From Chara braunii (taxonomy: Eukaryota > Streptophyta > Charophyceae > Charales > Characeae), in assembly GCA_003427395.1 (NCBI GenBank), contig BFEA01000465.1, positions 1,200,485 to 1,247,298 on the forward strand: a DNA stretch of 46,814 bases. Direction: 5' to 3'. Under the pieces are notes generated by a model. It did no database searches, was not told the DNA's origin, and worked only from the letters and a program-made list of their open reading frames with translations. Positions 33,207 through 43,354 of the stretch are shown piece after piece; within the stretch, counting starts at the first letter, position 1, and each line of letters begins with the position of its first letter. The position numbers and the translations under genes are program-made.

Positions 33207-35227
33207 CTAGCATCCATACCACTCCGTTTCTACCAGGCAGTTAGAGGGGGGGGCGAGAAGTTCGGGGAAGTCCTCAGAAGGCTTCAGGGGGATGGCCGCA
33301 TCCACCCTAGTCCAATCTTTAAATATAAGACAGTAATCTCTTACTATCTCTCTTCTCCCTTGGTCTGACCCTGGTGCAGGGGGTTCCCCTTTCCATTCAA
33401 CCGTCCCTATCCTCCCCCCATCAGGTCCCCCGAGCCAGCTTGTGGTGAATTCCTGAATTTTTAGTAGAATGTTTTTTGTTCTGTCAAGGCGTCTGATACG
33501 AGTTTTTACCTCCTCCCATACTGCGGTTATTTCGGTTTGAACCTGGTGCTGTATGCTTTCCGTGAACTCAGGCCCTTCCAATCTAGCACCTTCCATCTCG
33601 AATGTGCAGCGCCGTCTCCAAAGCGCCCAGAGCACCGCCCTCCGCCCCAATTTGAACATGTTTACGGTGAAGTCGTCTAGCTGGTCCGTGTGGCCTTTGG
33701 GCCAACTTTCAAACAGGATTGCCTGCCAGGTCCAGGGCCACGAGGCTAATGTTTCCAGCTGCCCCCAGATTCTGTCCCACCACCTCCACAGCCAGAGCGC
33801 CCCCGGCATTGCAAGAAGATGTATTCGATTGTCTCCGGGCGCTTTCTGGATGGGAATGAGTTGATGCATAGCTTGCACCATGGGAGGGCGCGGCCTCTCT
33901 GTTCCAGGGAGGTTCTGTCTATTAGCCAGTTGTTGGTGGGCAGACAGCGGTGTTCCAGCTGCCATTGAAGGGAAGCAATTTTAGCCAGTTTAACTTTGGC
34001 CATCTTGAACCACTTGATTGGTCTTAGATCATCTTCACTGACATTCAAGTGGTTCCTCCAGCGTTCCGCTACCTGATGTCTAAGGTTTATCGTTAGTGTG
34101 AGCAGCCTATAGGTGGATTTGACCGTTAGACCATATAATGTCCTGGTGCTTCTCCTTCCCTTCCCCCAGCGGGTTGTCCATGTCCACTCTAGCGGGTCCA
34201 AGGCCAGATATTGGATCGGGGAGGCAGGCTGGAAAGCTATGCTTTGTTCGTTCTCCTCGAAGACTCTAACTCTGAAAAGATCTTCTTTTAGACACTCAAT
34301 GGTTTCTATCGGATCGCTTGTTGAAATTATGCTGTCCCGTCCCACTTCGAAGAGTTTTACTTCCACGCTTCCTCCCGGGAGACAGCCGACCACCCTGCCC
34401 ACTTCTCCTTGTCGCCCTGTCACTGCCACCCANTCCTGNTTTTGTAAGGCAGGNCCTTTGTGGAGGATCCTCCACCAGGCCAGGGGGATTTTTTCCACTA
34501 TCGCCTCCAGGGTTTCTTGTGGCCGGTGACAATACCTCAATCTTTGTCTTAGTTGGTCGGGGCTTATCCAATCCTTCTTCTCCATGTCCCAGATGTCCTT
34601 TACTCTCATTAGCCCTCGCCTAATCCATCCTTGTCAGGGGGAGTCCATGCAGTGGAGAGTTTATCCTCTTGAGTCCACTATCCATCTGTTGCCAAAAAGG
34701 GGTTGCCTCGCCACTTCCTCCCATCTGTCCGGTGAGGTTTTGTCTGGTACAGGGAGGCTCCTCCATGTTTTGAGAAGAGTGGGCCAGAATGGATCATTTC
34801 GCAGGTCATCCCTTGCGGATCGTCTGGGGGAGGGAGGATCGCAGTCATGTTGCACCCGCCTCGGCCTCGGGATGGACCAATCCCTATTTTCGAGCCACAT
34901 CCGCGGGTCGCTTCCTGCTGTTGTCTGGGGTGCCAGTCTGGAGATCTGTTCTAGAGCCAACCCTTTCCAAGGGACGTCTGGATAAAAAATCAGACGTTTA
35001 AGCCATTGCACCGCCAGGGCTTTAGTCTGCGCCTGCGGGTCAAGAAGGCCTAGCCCTCCTTTTGTTTTAGGCTGGATTATAGAGTGTCATGCCACACGGT
35101 TGATCATGTTTACTTTCTCGTGGTCACTCCTCCATAGGAAGGCTGTTATCTGCCACTTTAGTGGGCGCAAGGCGTTATTGTCCAGGGCCCAGACTGCAGA
35201 CTTGTACCATAGCGAGGCCAGCAGCTG
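33207..35227 (-). mobile_element. LINE D, GC-rich 5'-truncated copy
   Basis: Minus-strand frames in order: LLASLWYKSAVWALDNNALR and ITAFLWRSDHEKVNMINRVA (from 35227), MQWLKRLIFYPDVPWKGLAL and LAPQTTAGSDPRMWLEN (35011-34661), MRVKDIWDMEKKDWISPDQL to the zf-RVT WCKLC/ETIEYIFLQC (34609-33746), then WLWRWWDRIWGQ, RAVLWALWRRRCTFEMEGAR and the end DYCLIFKDWTRVDAAIPLKP (33965-33207). Frames are long with few stops, so it is younger than most copies here, but it is GC-rich and clearly a different lineage from the one at 19109-24112. The RT catalytic core is missing by 5' truncation. The zf-RVT His is Tyr. Confidence 0.9.
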
Positions 35228-35709
35228 GAAAAGGGCTAATTTTTCCAAGGCATGATTTCGCTCACCCCCGGACTGCTGAAGCATTGTTGGGTTGGGCCTA
35301 GCAGGCGCAGCCATATGTTTGCACAATAATTTCTCTTGGGGGGGAAACCATTTGTTCGCAGCCCATAGGGGCTGCATTTATACCCGGCTGCATTTTGCCA
35401 TTTCGCGAGCTTACCGGATTGGGAAATGTCNTGCACTCGAATGAAGCAAGACGGGGTCGTTTCAGGGTTTCTGAATTCGAAGAAAGCGTGCGGTTGTTGT
35501 CACTAGACCGTCCGGTCGCCCCAGCGGTCGCGCCAGAGCTTGGAGATCCAACGACCACTAATGGGTTTGCAGGTCATTCGACGTGAGTTGCAGGCGGCGT
35601 CCAGCCTTTCCCGTTCGGGAAACCCGTAGAAAAGAGGGTAATGGGCCGCTTTTTCTCTACATGGCATGGGCGAAAGAGAGCAACAGGGGAAGATGTACCC
35701 TTTCTCTAT
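35228..35709. other. No gene recognised
   Basis: Unique-looking DNA left after the LINE truncation point. It contains one N. Short frames on both strands have no motif. Confidence 0.45.
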
Positions 35710-35725
35710 CTCTTTGCTCTGCTCT

Positions 35726-35781
<56 letters not shown>

Positions 35782-35813
35782 NNNNNNNNNNNNNNNNNNN
35801 NNNNNCACACACA

Positions 35814-35875
<62 letters not shown>
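35710..35875. repeat. (CT)n, N gap, (CA)n, poly(A), (AAAAG)n
   Basis: (CT)n to 35781, 24 N (35782-35805), (CA)n to 35826, poly(A) to 35856 and AAAAG repeats to about 35874. The frames spanning it are artefacts. Confidence 0.95.
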
Positions 35876-36474
35876 TTGTATATTTCCATGTTCTGGCTGA
35901 AGATTCATTCCGGTTTTGCTCATCCTACACACACAGCTCCCTCCGGGATGCTCCTCCGTGCCGTTCGTGCGGTACACAGTGACTTATTCAACACAGCAGC
36001 ATGTCCCAAATGCCCAGAATATTTTTCAGCTATGTATAAAAATGATAGCGAAAAGTTGACAATGGTGACCCCTGTCTTGGACTGCCAACCTCCGGTAACC
36101 AGAGGGTCTAGGCGACCTAGCTGGGCGGGATAGCCGTGGTATAAAAGTCGCAACAATCATGAATGAACGGGCCACTACAGGAGTGCCCAAATTCATCCGA
36201 CTAGAAACAGTTTTACTCTATTTTTTTTCCCACGGCCAATATATGGGAAAGGTAATGGTGGTTTAAGGAACTCCCAGGCAAACAGCAACACAAGGGAAGC
36301 AGATGGACAGCCGGCAGCTGTGAGGACCCACAAGGTGCATTGGCACAACTATGCTGTTCCATCACACCAGCACTGCAGCGTAGGCACCCGTAGGGTCTTC
36401 GTTGGCACAAGCACAGCTGCTTCGTCACAAGCACTGCTGCTTCGGCCCCAGTGCTGCTGACGTGCCCTGGGAAT
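35876..36474. other. No gene recognised; solitary MITE end
   Basis: GGTAATGGTGGTTTAA at about 36251-36267 is a right end of the TTAA MITE family with no left end found within about 250 bp. CACAAGCAC/GCTGCTTCG-type short repeats lie at 36405-36445. Confidence 0.5.
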
Positions 36475-37264
36475 AACAGCCATTTTGCTAAAATGGACAT
36501 GATTGCCATTTTTTCGTAAAAATGGACATTTTATATTTTTTGAGCTAAATTGAAACTGACTTATTTGGCCCCAAAAATGTTGCATTTTGTAGCAAGCGGC
36601 CTAGCTCGGTTGGTTAGGCATGCAAGTGCCATTCAGGAGGGCGTGGGTTCAATCCCCACTGGCCACCTGAAACACCTTAACCAACCAACTGAGATAGTTG
36701 GCTTGCTCCCCCCGTTCGGTATTGGAAGGGTCTTTGACTATCACCGGTGTGGGGGGGTTGTGTATGGTGTGTGGGGGAGTGCCGGCCATAGACACTGCTG
36801 TTACTCGATGGGGACGGGGGAAGTAGATGGGAGGCACAGCTACTGGCAAAAATGCTCGATCTTTTCGTTAGCCGCCCCCCCCTTCCTCTGGTGGCCCCAT
36901 CTTACTCCCTGACTACCAAAGATTAGGGTGGGGGGCAACATGCATCCCCTAAATTGCAAGAGGTAGCTATGCTTGCAGGGCTCCCCTGTATAGGCTTAAG
37001 AGTAGTGCTAGGTAGGTAGTGAAGGGTGAAATTGAGAGAAGAATATAGCTAGGTTTTGGGGGGGAAAAAGAGAAGGAAAAAATGTCGCATTTTTAGCTCC
37101 CTTGGATGTATCCGGATTTAGCTAATTCCAGAGGCATCGGGGGGCTGAAAATGTCAGACCCTCAGGAGCTTAAAATGTGAGCTTTTCGGGCCAAATAAGC
37201 TGGTTTCAATTTCATTCAAAAAATATAAAATGTCCAAAATGTCCGCGTTAACGAAATGGCTGTT
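36475..37264. mobile_element. 790-bp element with long terminal inverted repeats
   Basis: AACAGCCATTT at 36475 and AAATGGCTGTT ending at 37264 mark arms of about 90-105 bp: 36475-36580 pairs with about 37175-37264 (shared GGACATTTTATATTTTTTGA and ATTGAAAC..ACTTATTTGGCCC-type strings). The interior holds a tRNA-like module at 36595. No transposase frame is visible, so it is non-autonomous. A target duplication could not be fixed. Confidence 0.75.
36595..36668 (+). pseudogene. tRNA-like module
   Basis: A box TAGCTCGGTTGG (36602-36613) and a perfect T arm: GTGGG, loop TTCAATC, CCCAC (36643-36659). Acceptor GCGGCCT and TGGCCAC pair at five of seven positions. The anticodon arm does not close, so it is a SINE head or a tRNA pseudogene inside the 790-bp TIR element. 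Confidence 0.55.
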
Positions 37265-37421
37265 CAATGGGGTCCTAAGAACAGGGGGCACTGATATCCA
37301 CTTAGGGCTGGACCTCCCGGAAAAGTGTTGGAAAAGTGACGAGTTTCGGGTTTCTTTTCTAGTAGTTCCTAGTCTCATTTTCATGAAATTTTCTGACGAG
37401 TTTTCTGAAAGTACTCGTTAT

Positions 37422-37530
37422 GGGACGCTGGGCCCGGTTCCCAGTTTGTGCCAATTTGTGAGGATATGGTTGTATCTATGGGACGCTGGACCCGGTTTCC
37501 AGCAGGTGCTAAAAAAAAACAAAAACAAAG
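37422..37530 (+). mobile_element. Two tandem 3SL heads, the second with an A-rich tail
   Basis: GGGACGCTGGGCCCGGTTCC (37422) and GGGACGCTGGACCCGGTTTC (37480) are 58 bp apart. The second is followed directly after CAGCAGGTGCT by AAAAAAAAACAAAAAC, so the tail begins after stem-loop 1. About 145 bp including both heads are an inverted copy of 32395-32540. Confidence 0.82.
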
Positions 37531-37686
37531 ACTGTAGAGTGTTTGGAAGTGTTTGCCTGCGGAATGACGGGAACCCACAATCGCTAGCATTACACGTGGC
37601 TTAGTCTGAGAGGGTACAGGTTTGGCCCCCACTCCTTTAGCAAGCTTGACCTTCCACTGGAGTGATTCAGAGAAAGGCACATCCCC

Positions 37687-37857
37687 TTGAACCACCACTA
37701 CCTTTCGCAGCTGTAGTCCCATTTGGGAAAATGATGTATTCCAAAAAAATCGCCGCCGGGAAGCCGATGATATTCTTCATCATGGGTGGCTACCGGCCTC
37801 TGAAATGAGTGGGACCCACCACTTGGCCGACATATGAGAAAGGTAGTGGCGGCTTAA
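37687..37857. mobile_element. MITE with TTAA-type ends (M2)
   Basis: The left flank TTGA (37687-37690, a mutated TTAA) and right TTAA (37854-37857) bracket a 163-bp core with ends ACCACCACTACCTTTCGCAG and, inward from the right, GCCGCCACTACCTTTCTC. CCCATTTGGGAA near the left end is shared with M1, so they belong to one family. Confidence 0.7.
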
Positions 37858-38442
37858 GACAATAGCATCGAAACTGTGAAAACCAAATCCAATCATCAAG
37901 GACTGTGGCTCGTCATAATATCATGTTCTACTAACGCAGTACTCAGAGTAGAGACTTTCTCAAGAATCTGGCCAGAAGAAGAGTCAGATGCAATGGAAAA
38001 AAGTTGCACAGTAATTATGCCCTTTCCAGCAAATGGCAGGGCCATGTGGAACGGAGGAAACAGTAAATGGATAACTGTAGGTGAAAGTGGTGAAGTAAGT
38101 GGATAGATGTAAGTGAAACTGATGACATCCTGTGCTTAGAATTTACTACGGCTGACAGCATGAGCGGTCGTGGCCAGAAACCCAGCACAGGCTGCATCAC
38201 AGAGATACCCATGTGATGCCTACTGTCTTCCTTTACCCACACTATAAACTGTAGTCATTCTGGGAACCCTGCCTGTGCCAGAGGTTACCCCAAAGACAAC
38301 CCTTATGCCACACTCCACAAATTAAATACAACCCCTATGCTGCTATGCATCCTACCTGAGGCAAAAACACCACCATGGTGGGAACTCAATTGCATAGTGA
38401 GTGAGTGAAAGCGACGCTTCAGATTGGCGACCCCGATGGACC
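37858..38442. other. No gene recognised
   Basis: Short open frames only. The segments AAACTGTAGTCATTCTGG and nearby carry no motif. Confidence 0.45.
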
Positions 38443-38530
38443 TTTTTTTTTTTGTTTGTTTGTTTATGGGAACAAGGCTCCAATCTATTCGTGGGGAGCA
38501 ACACGTGCTGGGAACCGGGCCCAGCGTCCC
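38443..38530 (-). mobile_element. 3SL copy, subfamily b, minus strand
   Basis: T-rich tail, then GCTCCAATCTATTCGTGGGG (stem-loop 2), ACACGTGCTGGGAACC and GGGCCCAGC, GTCCC. Subfamily b has GCTGGG/CCCAGC in stem-loop 1 instead of GCTGGA/TCCAGC, a paired change. Confidence 0.85.
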
Positions 38531-38569
38531 ATATGGAAATATACATACAATTTTGAAAATTGAGATGCC

Positions 38570-38821
38570 GGGCCATTACCCGGCTTGGGCTCAGAAAAAA
38601 ATGGAGCTACTTAGAAAATAACCATGACAAACTTCAGAATATGAACAGAATTCAGAACTACACAGAAACCCCCCCATCCATCCACTTTACCTCACTCCGG
38701 CAAGACTTACTGCAGCCGAGCCACCATCTCCGCTGCTGCTATACCCTATTTCCATCCTACCAGCTAGCCCCCTCACTAGTAGGACGCGTGATACCCCACC
38801 ATCTCCTTCCCCACTAACCTC

Positions 38822-38825
<4 letters not shown>
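38570..38825 (+). repeat. Dispersed repeat D, copy 1
   Basis: Shares GGCAAGACTTACTGCAGC, GAGCCACCATCT, GCTAGCCCCCTCACTAGTAG and GACGC with copies at 39193-39455 and 45172-45370. No coding capacity seen. A 3SL copy lies directly beside copies 1 and 3, so part of the flank was duplicated together with it. Confidence 0.8.
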
Positions 38826-38857
<32 letters not shown>

Positions 38858-38980
38858 CCGAAAGTCATCCTCGGACGCAGCTTGAGGTGCTGGTAGGAGC
38901 AGTCACCTCTAGCTGGTCCGGGGGAAGGCTCCATCTATTGGTGGGGAGCAGCACCTGCTGGGAAACGGGCCCAGCGTCCC
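38826..38980 (-). mobile_element. 3SL copy with all three stem-loops, minus strand
   Basis: Poly(T) of 32 nt (38826-38857), then stem-loop 3 in which, on the minus strand, AGCTAGAGGTG pairs with CACCTCAAGCT around ACTGCTCCTACCAG, followed by stem-loop 2 and stem-loop 1 (GCTGGGAAACGGGCCCAGC) and GTCCC. The GCG to GAG change in one arm is matched by CGC to CTC in the other, relative to the copy at 11097. Confidence 0.85.
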
Positions 38981-39192
38981 AATTTACAAAGATCACAGAG
39001 TTCCTGGATATATCATACATGCAAAGTGCTATGTCTTACAGGTAAACAGGACCTAAATGCCAATGTCTGTGTGTGATTGTATAAGCTATGTTGGTGATGT
39101 TGGACTGCGACTCAGCATTTGGCTACATTCATGTAATGAACGGCCTATCTTATGTAATTTGTATATGTTTGTAGCTGTATGATGCAGTGGTT

Positions 39193-39455
39193 CCACTAAC
39201 CTCGTTCTTATTTGGCTCAAAAAGTTGGAGCTACTAAGGAGATGACTGCAACAGGCTTCAAGAATAGGCAGGATTCAAAATCCAACTCAGAGAAACCCCC
39301 CCCCAATCAATCCTCTGTTCCATCCTCCGGCAAGACTTACTGCAGCAGAGCCACCATCTGTACTGCTGCTATACCCTATTCCAATCCTACCAGCTAGCCC
39401 CCTCACTAGTAGGACGCATGATATCCCTCCATCTCCTTCTCCCACTCACCTCGTT
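39193..39455 (+). repeat. Dispersed repeat D, copy 2
   Basis: Aligns with copy 1 from CCACTAACCTCGTTC through AAGACTTACTGCAGCAGAGC and CTAGCCCCCTCACTAGTAGG to CTCACCTCG, followed by T8. Confidence 0.8.
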
Positions 39456-39479
39456 TTTTTTAGGAATAGACCGCCGGGG

Positions 39480-40355
39480 TCGTAAAAGAGTTCTCAAGCT
39501 TCCTAACAAGGCTTTCCAGGGTTCCTCAAAGTTGTCTTACTCTCTGCCGAGCTCTTCCAGGCCTCACACCCCCACTTTCTGCTGGGTTACAGGACAACAC
39601 AACTCGCTCCAGCTCCGGCCAGCGTCGTCCCGGCAGCAAACCTTGGTTGTTCCGTGAGATGCCCACCCCAAACCATCCCCAGATCTCTCTACCAGGCCTC
39701 ACTCTCCTGTGTCGACAGGTTACAGGGCAACACCCCAGCACCGGCCAGCGTCGTTCTGGCATCCAACAGCCGCAGATCGCTAAGTATAACAACTTCAAAG
39801 TAGCCCAGGAAAAGTTGATAGAGGCCCCAGAATCCTAAACCTTCTCAAATCCCCCTAATGGCCAACAGGATAGAATTCAGAAAAGGGGGTCGAAACTAGA
39901 AATTAATAACCACTACCACTATCCTAAAATCCCCCTCTCAACAAGCAGACAGTCGGTCCCGACTTTCAGTCCTCGTACCAGAACTCACCTAGTCTCATAC
40001 CCCCCTCTGCTAGGGTAACAGGGCACCACAACCCTTCCCAGTACTGACCAAACTAGTTCTGACGGACAGGAAGTGCGTTCCCCCCTCGACACTTTCTTTA
40101 GCGGCAAACCCCTCAACAGGTTACAGGGTCCAAACCCCGGCGCCAACTTCGTTGGACGATCTGGTTACGCCTTCCACCCTCGGCATAACTCCATAGACCT
40201 CAAGCTCCCCCTGGGTCACAGAGCACAACTCCAGCACCAGCCTATGTCGTCCCAGCATCGTCCTCCTGACCTACTCCGAGATCTTCCGTCTATTGAGAGT
40301 CCCCTTTCTTTTTTCCATCCTCCCATTCTAGCTCCCCCTCCCGACAAGCTTTGAG
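39480..40355 (+). repeat. Modules related to the 25-26 kb tandem family
   Basis: CTCCGGCCAGCGTCGTCCCG (about 39612) and CACCGGCCAGCGTCGTTCTG (about 39739) with GTTACAGGACAACA/GTTACAGGGCAACA upstream repeat at about 130-bp spacing and match the modules at 25620 and 26150. Two weaker modules are near 40010 and 40130. No protein is recognised. Confidence 0.6.
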
Positions 40356-41208
40356 GCAATCATCAATAGAAAAAGCACCACCAAAAGATTAAGATGTATA
40401 GCCGTAAGATGAGATCACATAGTAATCAAAGGAATTTTGGCATCCAATTCAAAACACTTGGAAGACCAAAAACACTTGGAAAAATACTAGGAAGTTAAGA
40501 TTTACAGGCATTGAAATACTTCGGAAACATACTTTCAGAAATTGAAAATTAGGACAAGATTAAGAAATCTATCTGAAATATCATTGAAAATTAAAATTAC
40601 AAAACGAAGTGAGAAATTCATTTGAGATGTCCAATATTGGACTTACGAATATAACAAACAAGAAAGTAATCCTGATTGTATATTTCAGAATTAATTTGTG
40701 ATATAGTAAAAAGTAAGAGTTTCAATACCTAAAATTATTTCAGAAATTTCTATCCTATCTATAGGGAATTACAAATTGAGGTCACCATCCCCAACGAATG
40801 ACAATGAATCATGATTGTATATTTCGGAATTAATTTGGAATATAGAAAAAAGTAAGGGTTTGAATACCTAAAAATATTTCAGATTTTTCTATCCTATCTA
40901 TAGGGAATTACAAATTCAAGTAAGATACTAAACTGAATCAACCACTTATAGGAACGTAATTAGTGTTATCGAATTAGAATCTACCCCGATGAACCTTACA
41001 GAGTGAGACCTTAGAACATTTCCAATGATGGCTTGTGGCCCCTTGTACCTTTCCAATTGTTATTTATTGTCACTACCTCCCTATGTCAGGATTGGGTAAT
41101 TTACACGCTTGCTGCCTTCCTTGGTTGTGGTAACCATCTTTGAGGCTCCCTCTCGGGATCCTTTCCAAATGTCCACATAGCTGCCCTTTTTTCCTTTTTC
41201 GCTTTTTT
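40356..41208. repeat. AT-rich DNA with a 139-bp tandem duplication
   Basis: TGATTGTATATTTC starts units at 40673 and 40812 (period 139). About 105 bp of each align, ending GGGAATTACAAATT. Nothing else is recognised in the block. Confidence 0.75.
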
Positions 41209-41863
41209 TTAACCACCACTACCTTTGAGCCTTTTTTTGCTGAGGTGGATACCAACTGCGTGCCACGCTTTGCCGAAGCGCCAGCACGACACCTTTTTTT
41301 CTTTGTGGATGTTGCCGCCAGCCTTTTTGGTCTGGCAGTATTGTTCACCCGGAAATTGTGGAATGATTCATTTCGGTCTTCAGAGTTTGTCTGTGAAACA
41401 TAGGGCCTCGTTAGACCCTCCTTGGAAATCCGATTTTTAGGAAATCGGCATCGTTACACCGCGTCCTAATTCACCAAATTCCTTGAATGAATGTGAAAAC
41501 GCTCCCGAGAGATTTCTTTGGATTCCTCAGAATCCCCAACCAAAACGTCCTTGGATTGAAGGGGTCCTCGCGAGGTCCCTTGGGTTCAAGGAGCCGTGAT
41601 TGACGGAGTGTTCTTGAGCGAGTGCCGACAGGAAAATTTGGGGTCGATGTTAGTGCACAGGTCGTCCGTGGTCCATTGGGCGGACATCGCCGACCTCCAG
41701 TACCCGACGGGGCCCCAACGGCCTTCCACCGTTACCGTTGGCATGGAAATGCGTGGGGGTGGTTCTCCAGCTGCAAGGCGCTTCACGAAGCAGGGTTTTT
41801 CATGCGCGCATCGCCGGCCGTGGTGTCCAACGGTCAAATTTTTTTATTTTTATACAAGCGATG

Positions 41864-41923
41864 TTGACGCTGGGCCCGGTTCCCAGCACGTGTTGCTCCC
41901 CACGAATAGATTGGAGCATGTCC

Positions 41924-42002
<79 letters not shown>
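41864..42002 (+). mobile_element. 3SL copy, subfamily b, with 75-nt poly(A)
   Basis: GACGCTGGGCCCGGTTCCCA, then TTGCTCCCCACGAATAGATT and GGAGCATGTCCAATT, followed by poly(A) 41928-42002. The tail is pure A and very long, which suggests recent insertion. It is nested in the Harbinger-like element, which is nested in MITE M3. Confidence 0.88.
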
Positions 42003-42004
<2 letters not shown>

Positions 42005-42027
42005 ATCGGTCAATTGCAGTCATCTGC

Positions 42028-42690
42028 CTAGCGTGTTTTGTCAGCTATTGTCAAGTGCATTGATGCAAGCTTGTTTGGTATACGCCTCGCATGCTGCGAT
42101 TCATGGCAGATGTCCTCCGGCGGTTCCCGCTCCTGCTGCTGGCCACTCTTCTCCTGCTCCTTGTCGCGTTGTTCCACGTGTGCGTCGTTGTGTGGGGTCC
42201 TGGCAGCAGACAGAAACACTGAATGCAGTGAACGGTGAAGAAGACGACGATGGACAGGCGGGAAACCTCCAGTAGACAGTCGACGCTCGCCATTGGCTAC
42301 TCCACTTCGCTGCTTCTCCTTGTAGTAGCCCTCCGCTATGTCGTCAACCTGTCGGAGATGCTTCCATATCCCTCCCGTCCTTCTCCTCATCCACCATCTC
42401 GGTGTCACCCGCGGGATCACACCCGATGCCATGGCGCAGCAGAATTGCACAATGGATTTCGATAACGACACTCAATCGGGTACATCCATCACTTGTTGCA
42501 TCCGCTGCCTTTGCCTGCCAACGAACAATCTCATCCCCAGGCGAGTTGTCGTTCTCTCAATGCGATAACGCATGGCGATGACTGATACAACTGCGACCAT
42601 CGTGTTTCTCTCCAATGCAGTTAATGCCTTCGGACCACCCTGGAGCTCTCGTTCCATCGTCGGGACTTGCAATGCGCAAGCACCCACCAC
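42028..42690 (-). pseudogene. Possible transposase remnant
   Basis: One minus-strand frame runs from 42690 to 42028 with a stop at 42472-42474. It contains MRYRIERTTTRLGMRLFVGR before the stop, and RWWMRRRTGGIWKHLRQVDD then YYKEKQR after it. The W-W-basic, then aromatic-Lys-rich pattern resembles the N-terminal part of Harbinger-type transposases, but no DDE catalytic region is seen. The assignment rests mainly on its place inside the TIR element. Confidence 0.35.
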
Positions 42691-43295
42691 TCGTTCGCCC
42701 GCCGGCGCCCTCGCTGCACCTTCTGCACGTCGATGGGGACCGCACTCGCACTCTGTACGTTTCAGGAAAGCGTTACGTTCGTGCTAAGTTGTGACCGCCC
42801 AAAGAGCATGCCGAACATGAAGGCGACGCTACAGTAGAGAACCGTTACGCATGCACACTACATCGCCCAACATTCCAATGCCCTCCTTTTAAGCCATGGA
42901 AGCCATCACTCCTCTGCACAGACGTTTAACCCCAGTCTCCGGTCCAGCCGCCAGGACGCCTCACACACGGATGTGTCACAACGGAGGGTTTGAAATTTGA
43001 AATTGGGACGGGGATGTTGGCGCTCTTTTTTTTCGTCAGCTCAGTAGGCCTCCCTGCCGCCGCCACTGGACCACGCGCGAGGACGCACGGACATCCCAGC
43101 ACGATGGCGGACATCCACCCCCGCGACCACGTGTATGCGTATAAAATTGGTTGCTGGAGACCTCCAAGGGTTTTGCTTGGGACCCATTGAAACCATGACG
43201 CCGAAAACCGGAAATTTTTCCAAGGACTTCATCCTAATTCCTGAGGATTTTCCAAGGAGGGTCTAACGAGGCCCATAGTGGTGGTTTAAAGGAAC

Positions 43296-43354
43296 ATGCT
43301 CCGATCTATTAGTGGCGAGCATCACATGCCGGGAACCATCCCCCCCCAGCATCT
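43296..43354 (-). mobile_element. Decayed 3SL copy, minus strand
   Basis: GCTCCGATCTATTAGTGGCG, CATGCCGGGAACC and CCCAGC show stem-loops 2 and 1 with mutations. No tail. Confidence 0.65.

Larger units (their letters stand above)
41403..43274. mobile_element. PIF/Harbinger-like DNA transposon
   Basis: Both ends read inward begin GGGCCTCGTTAGACCCTCC and stay identical for about 26 bp (TTGGAAA). ATA flanks both sides (41400-41402 and 43275-43277), a 3-bp target duplication. Plant PIF/Harbinger elements have ends starting GGSCNTGTT-like and 3-bp duplications (usually TWA), so the assignment is by resemblance. A 3SL copy with a 75-nt poly(A) sits inside. A broken minus-strand frame at 42028-42690 may be transposase. 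Confidence 0.75.
41209..43289. mobile_element. TTAA MITE (M3) split by a 1.87-kb transposon
   Basis: TTAA (41209-41212) followed by CCACCACTACCTTTGAG, and GGTGGT then TTAA (43286-43289), are the ends of the same MITE family as M1 and M2. Removing 41403-43274 and one ATA leaves a core of about 198 bp, close to the 163-176 bp of the others. Confidence 0.75.

Noticed and set aside
36595-36668. A functional tRNA gene
   Set aside because: The T arm is perfect but the acceptor pairs at only five of seven positions, and no anticodon arm forms.
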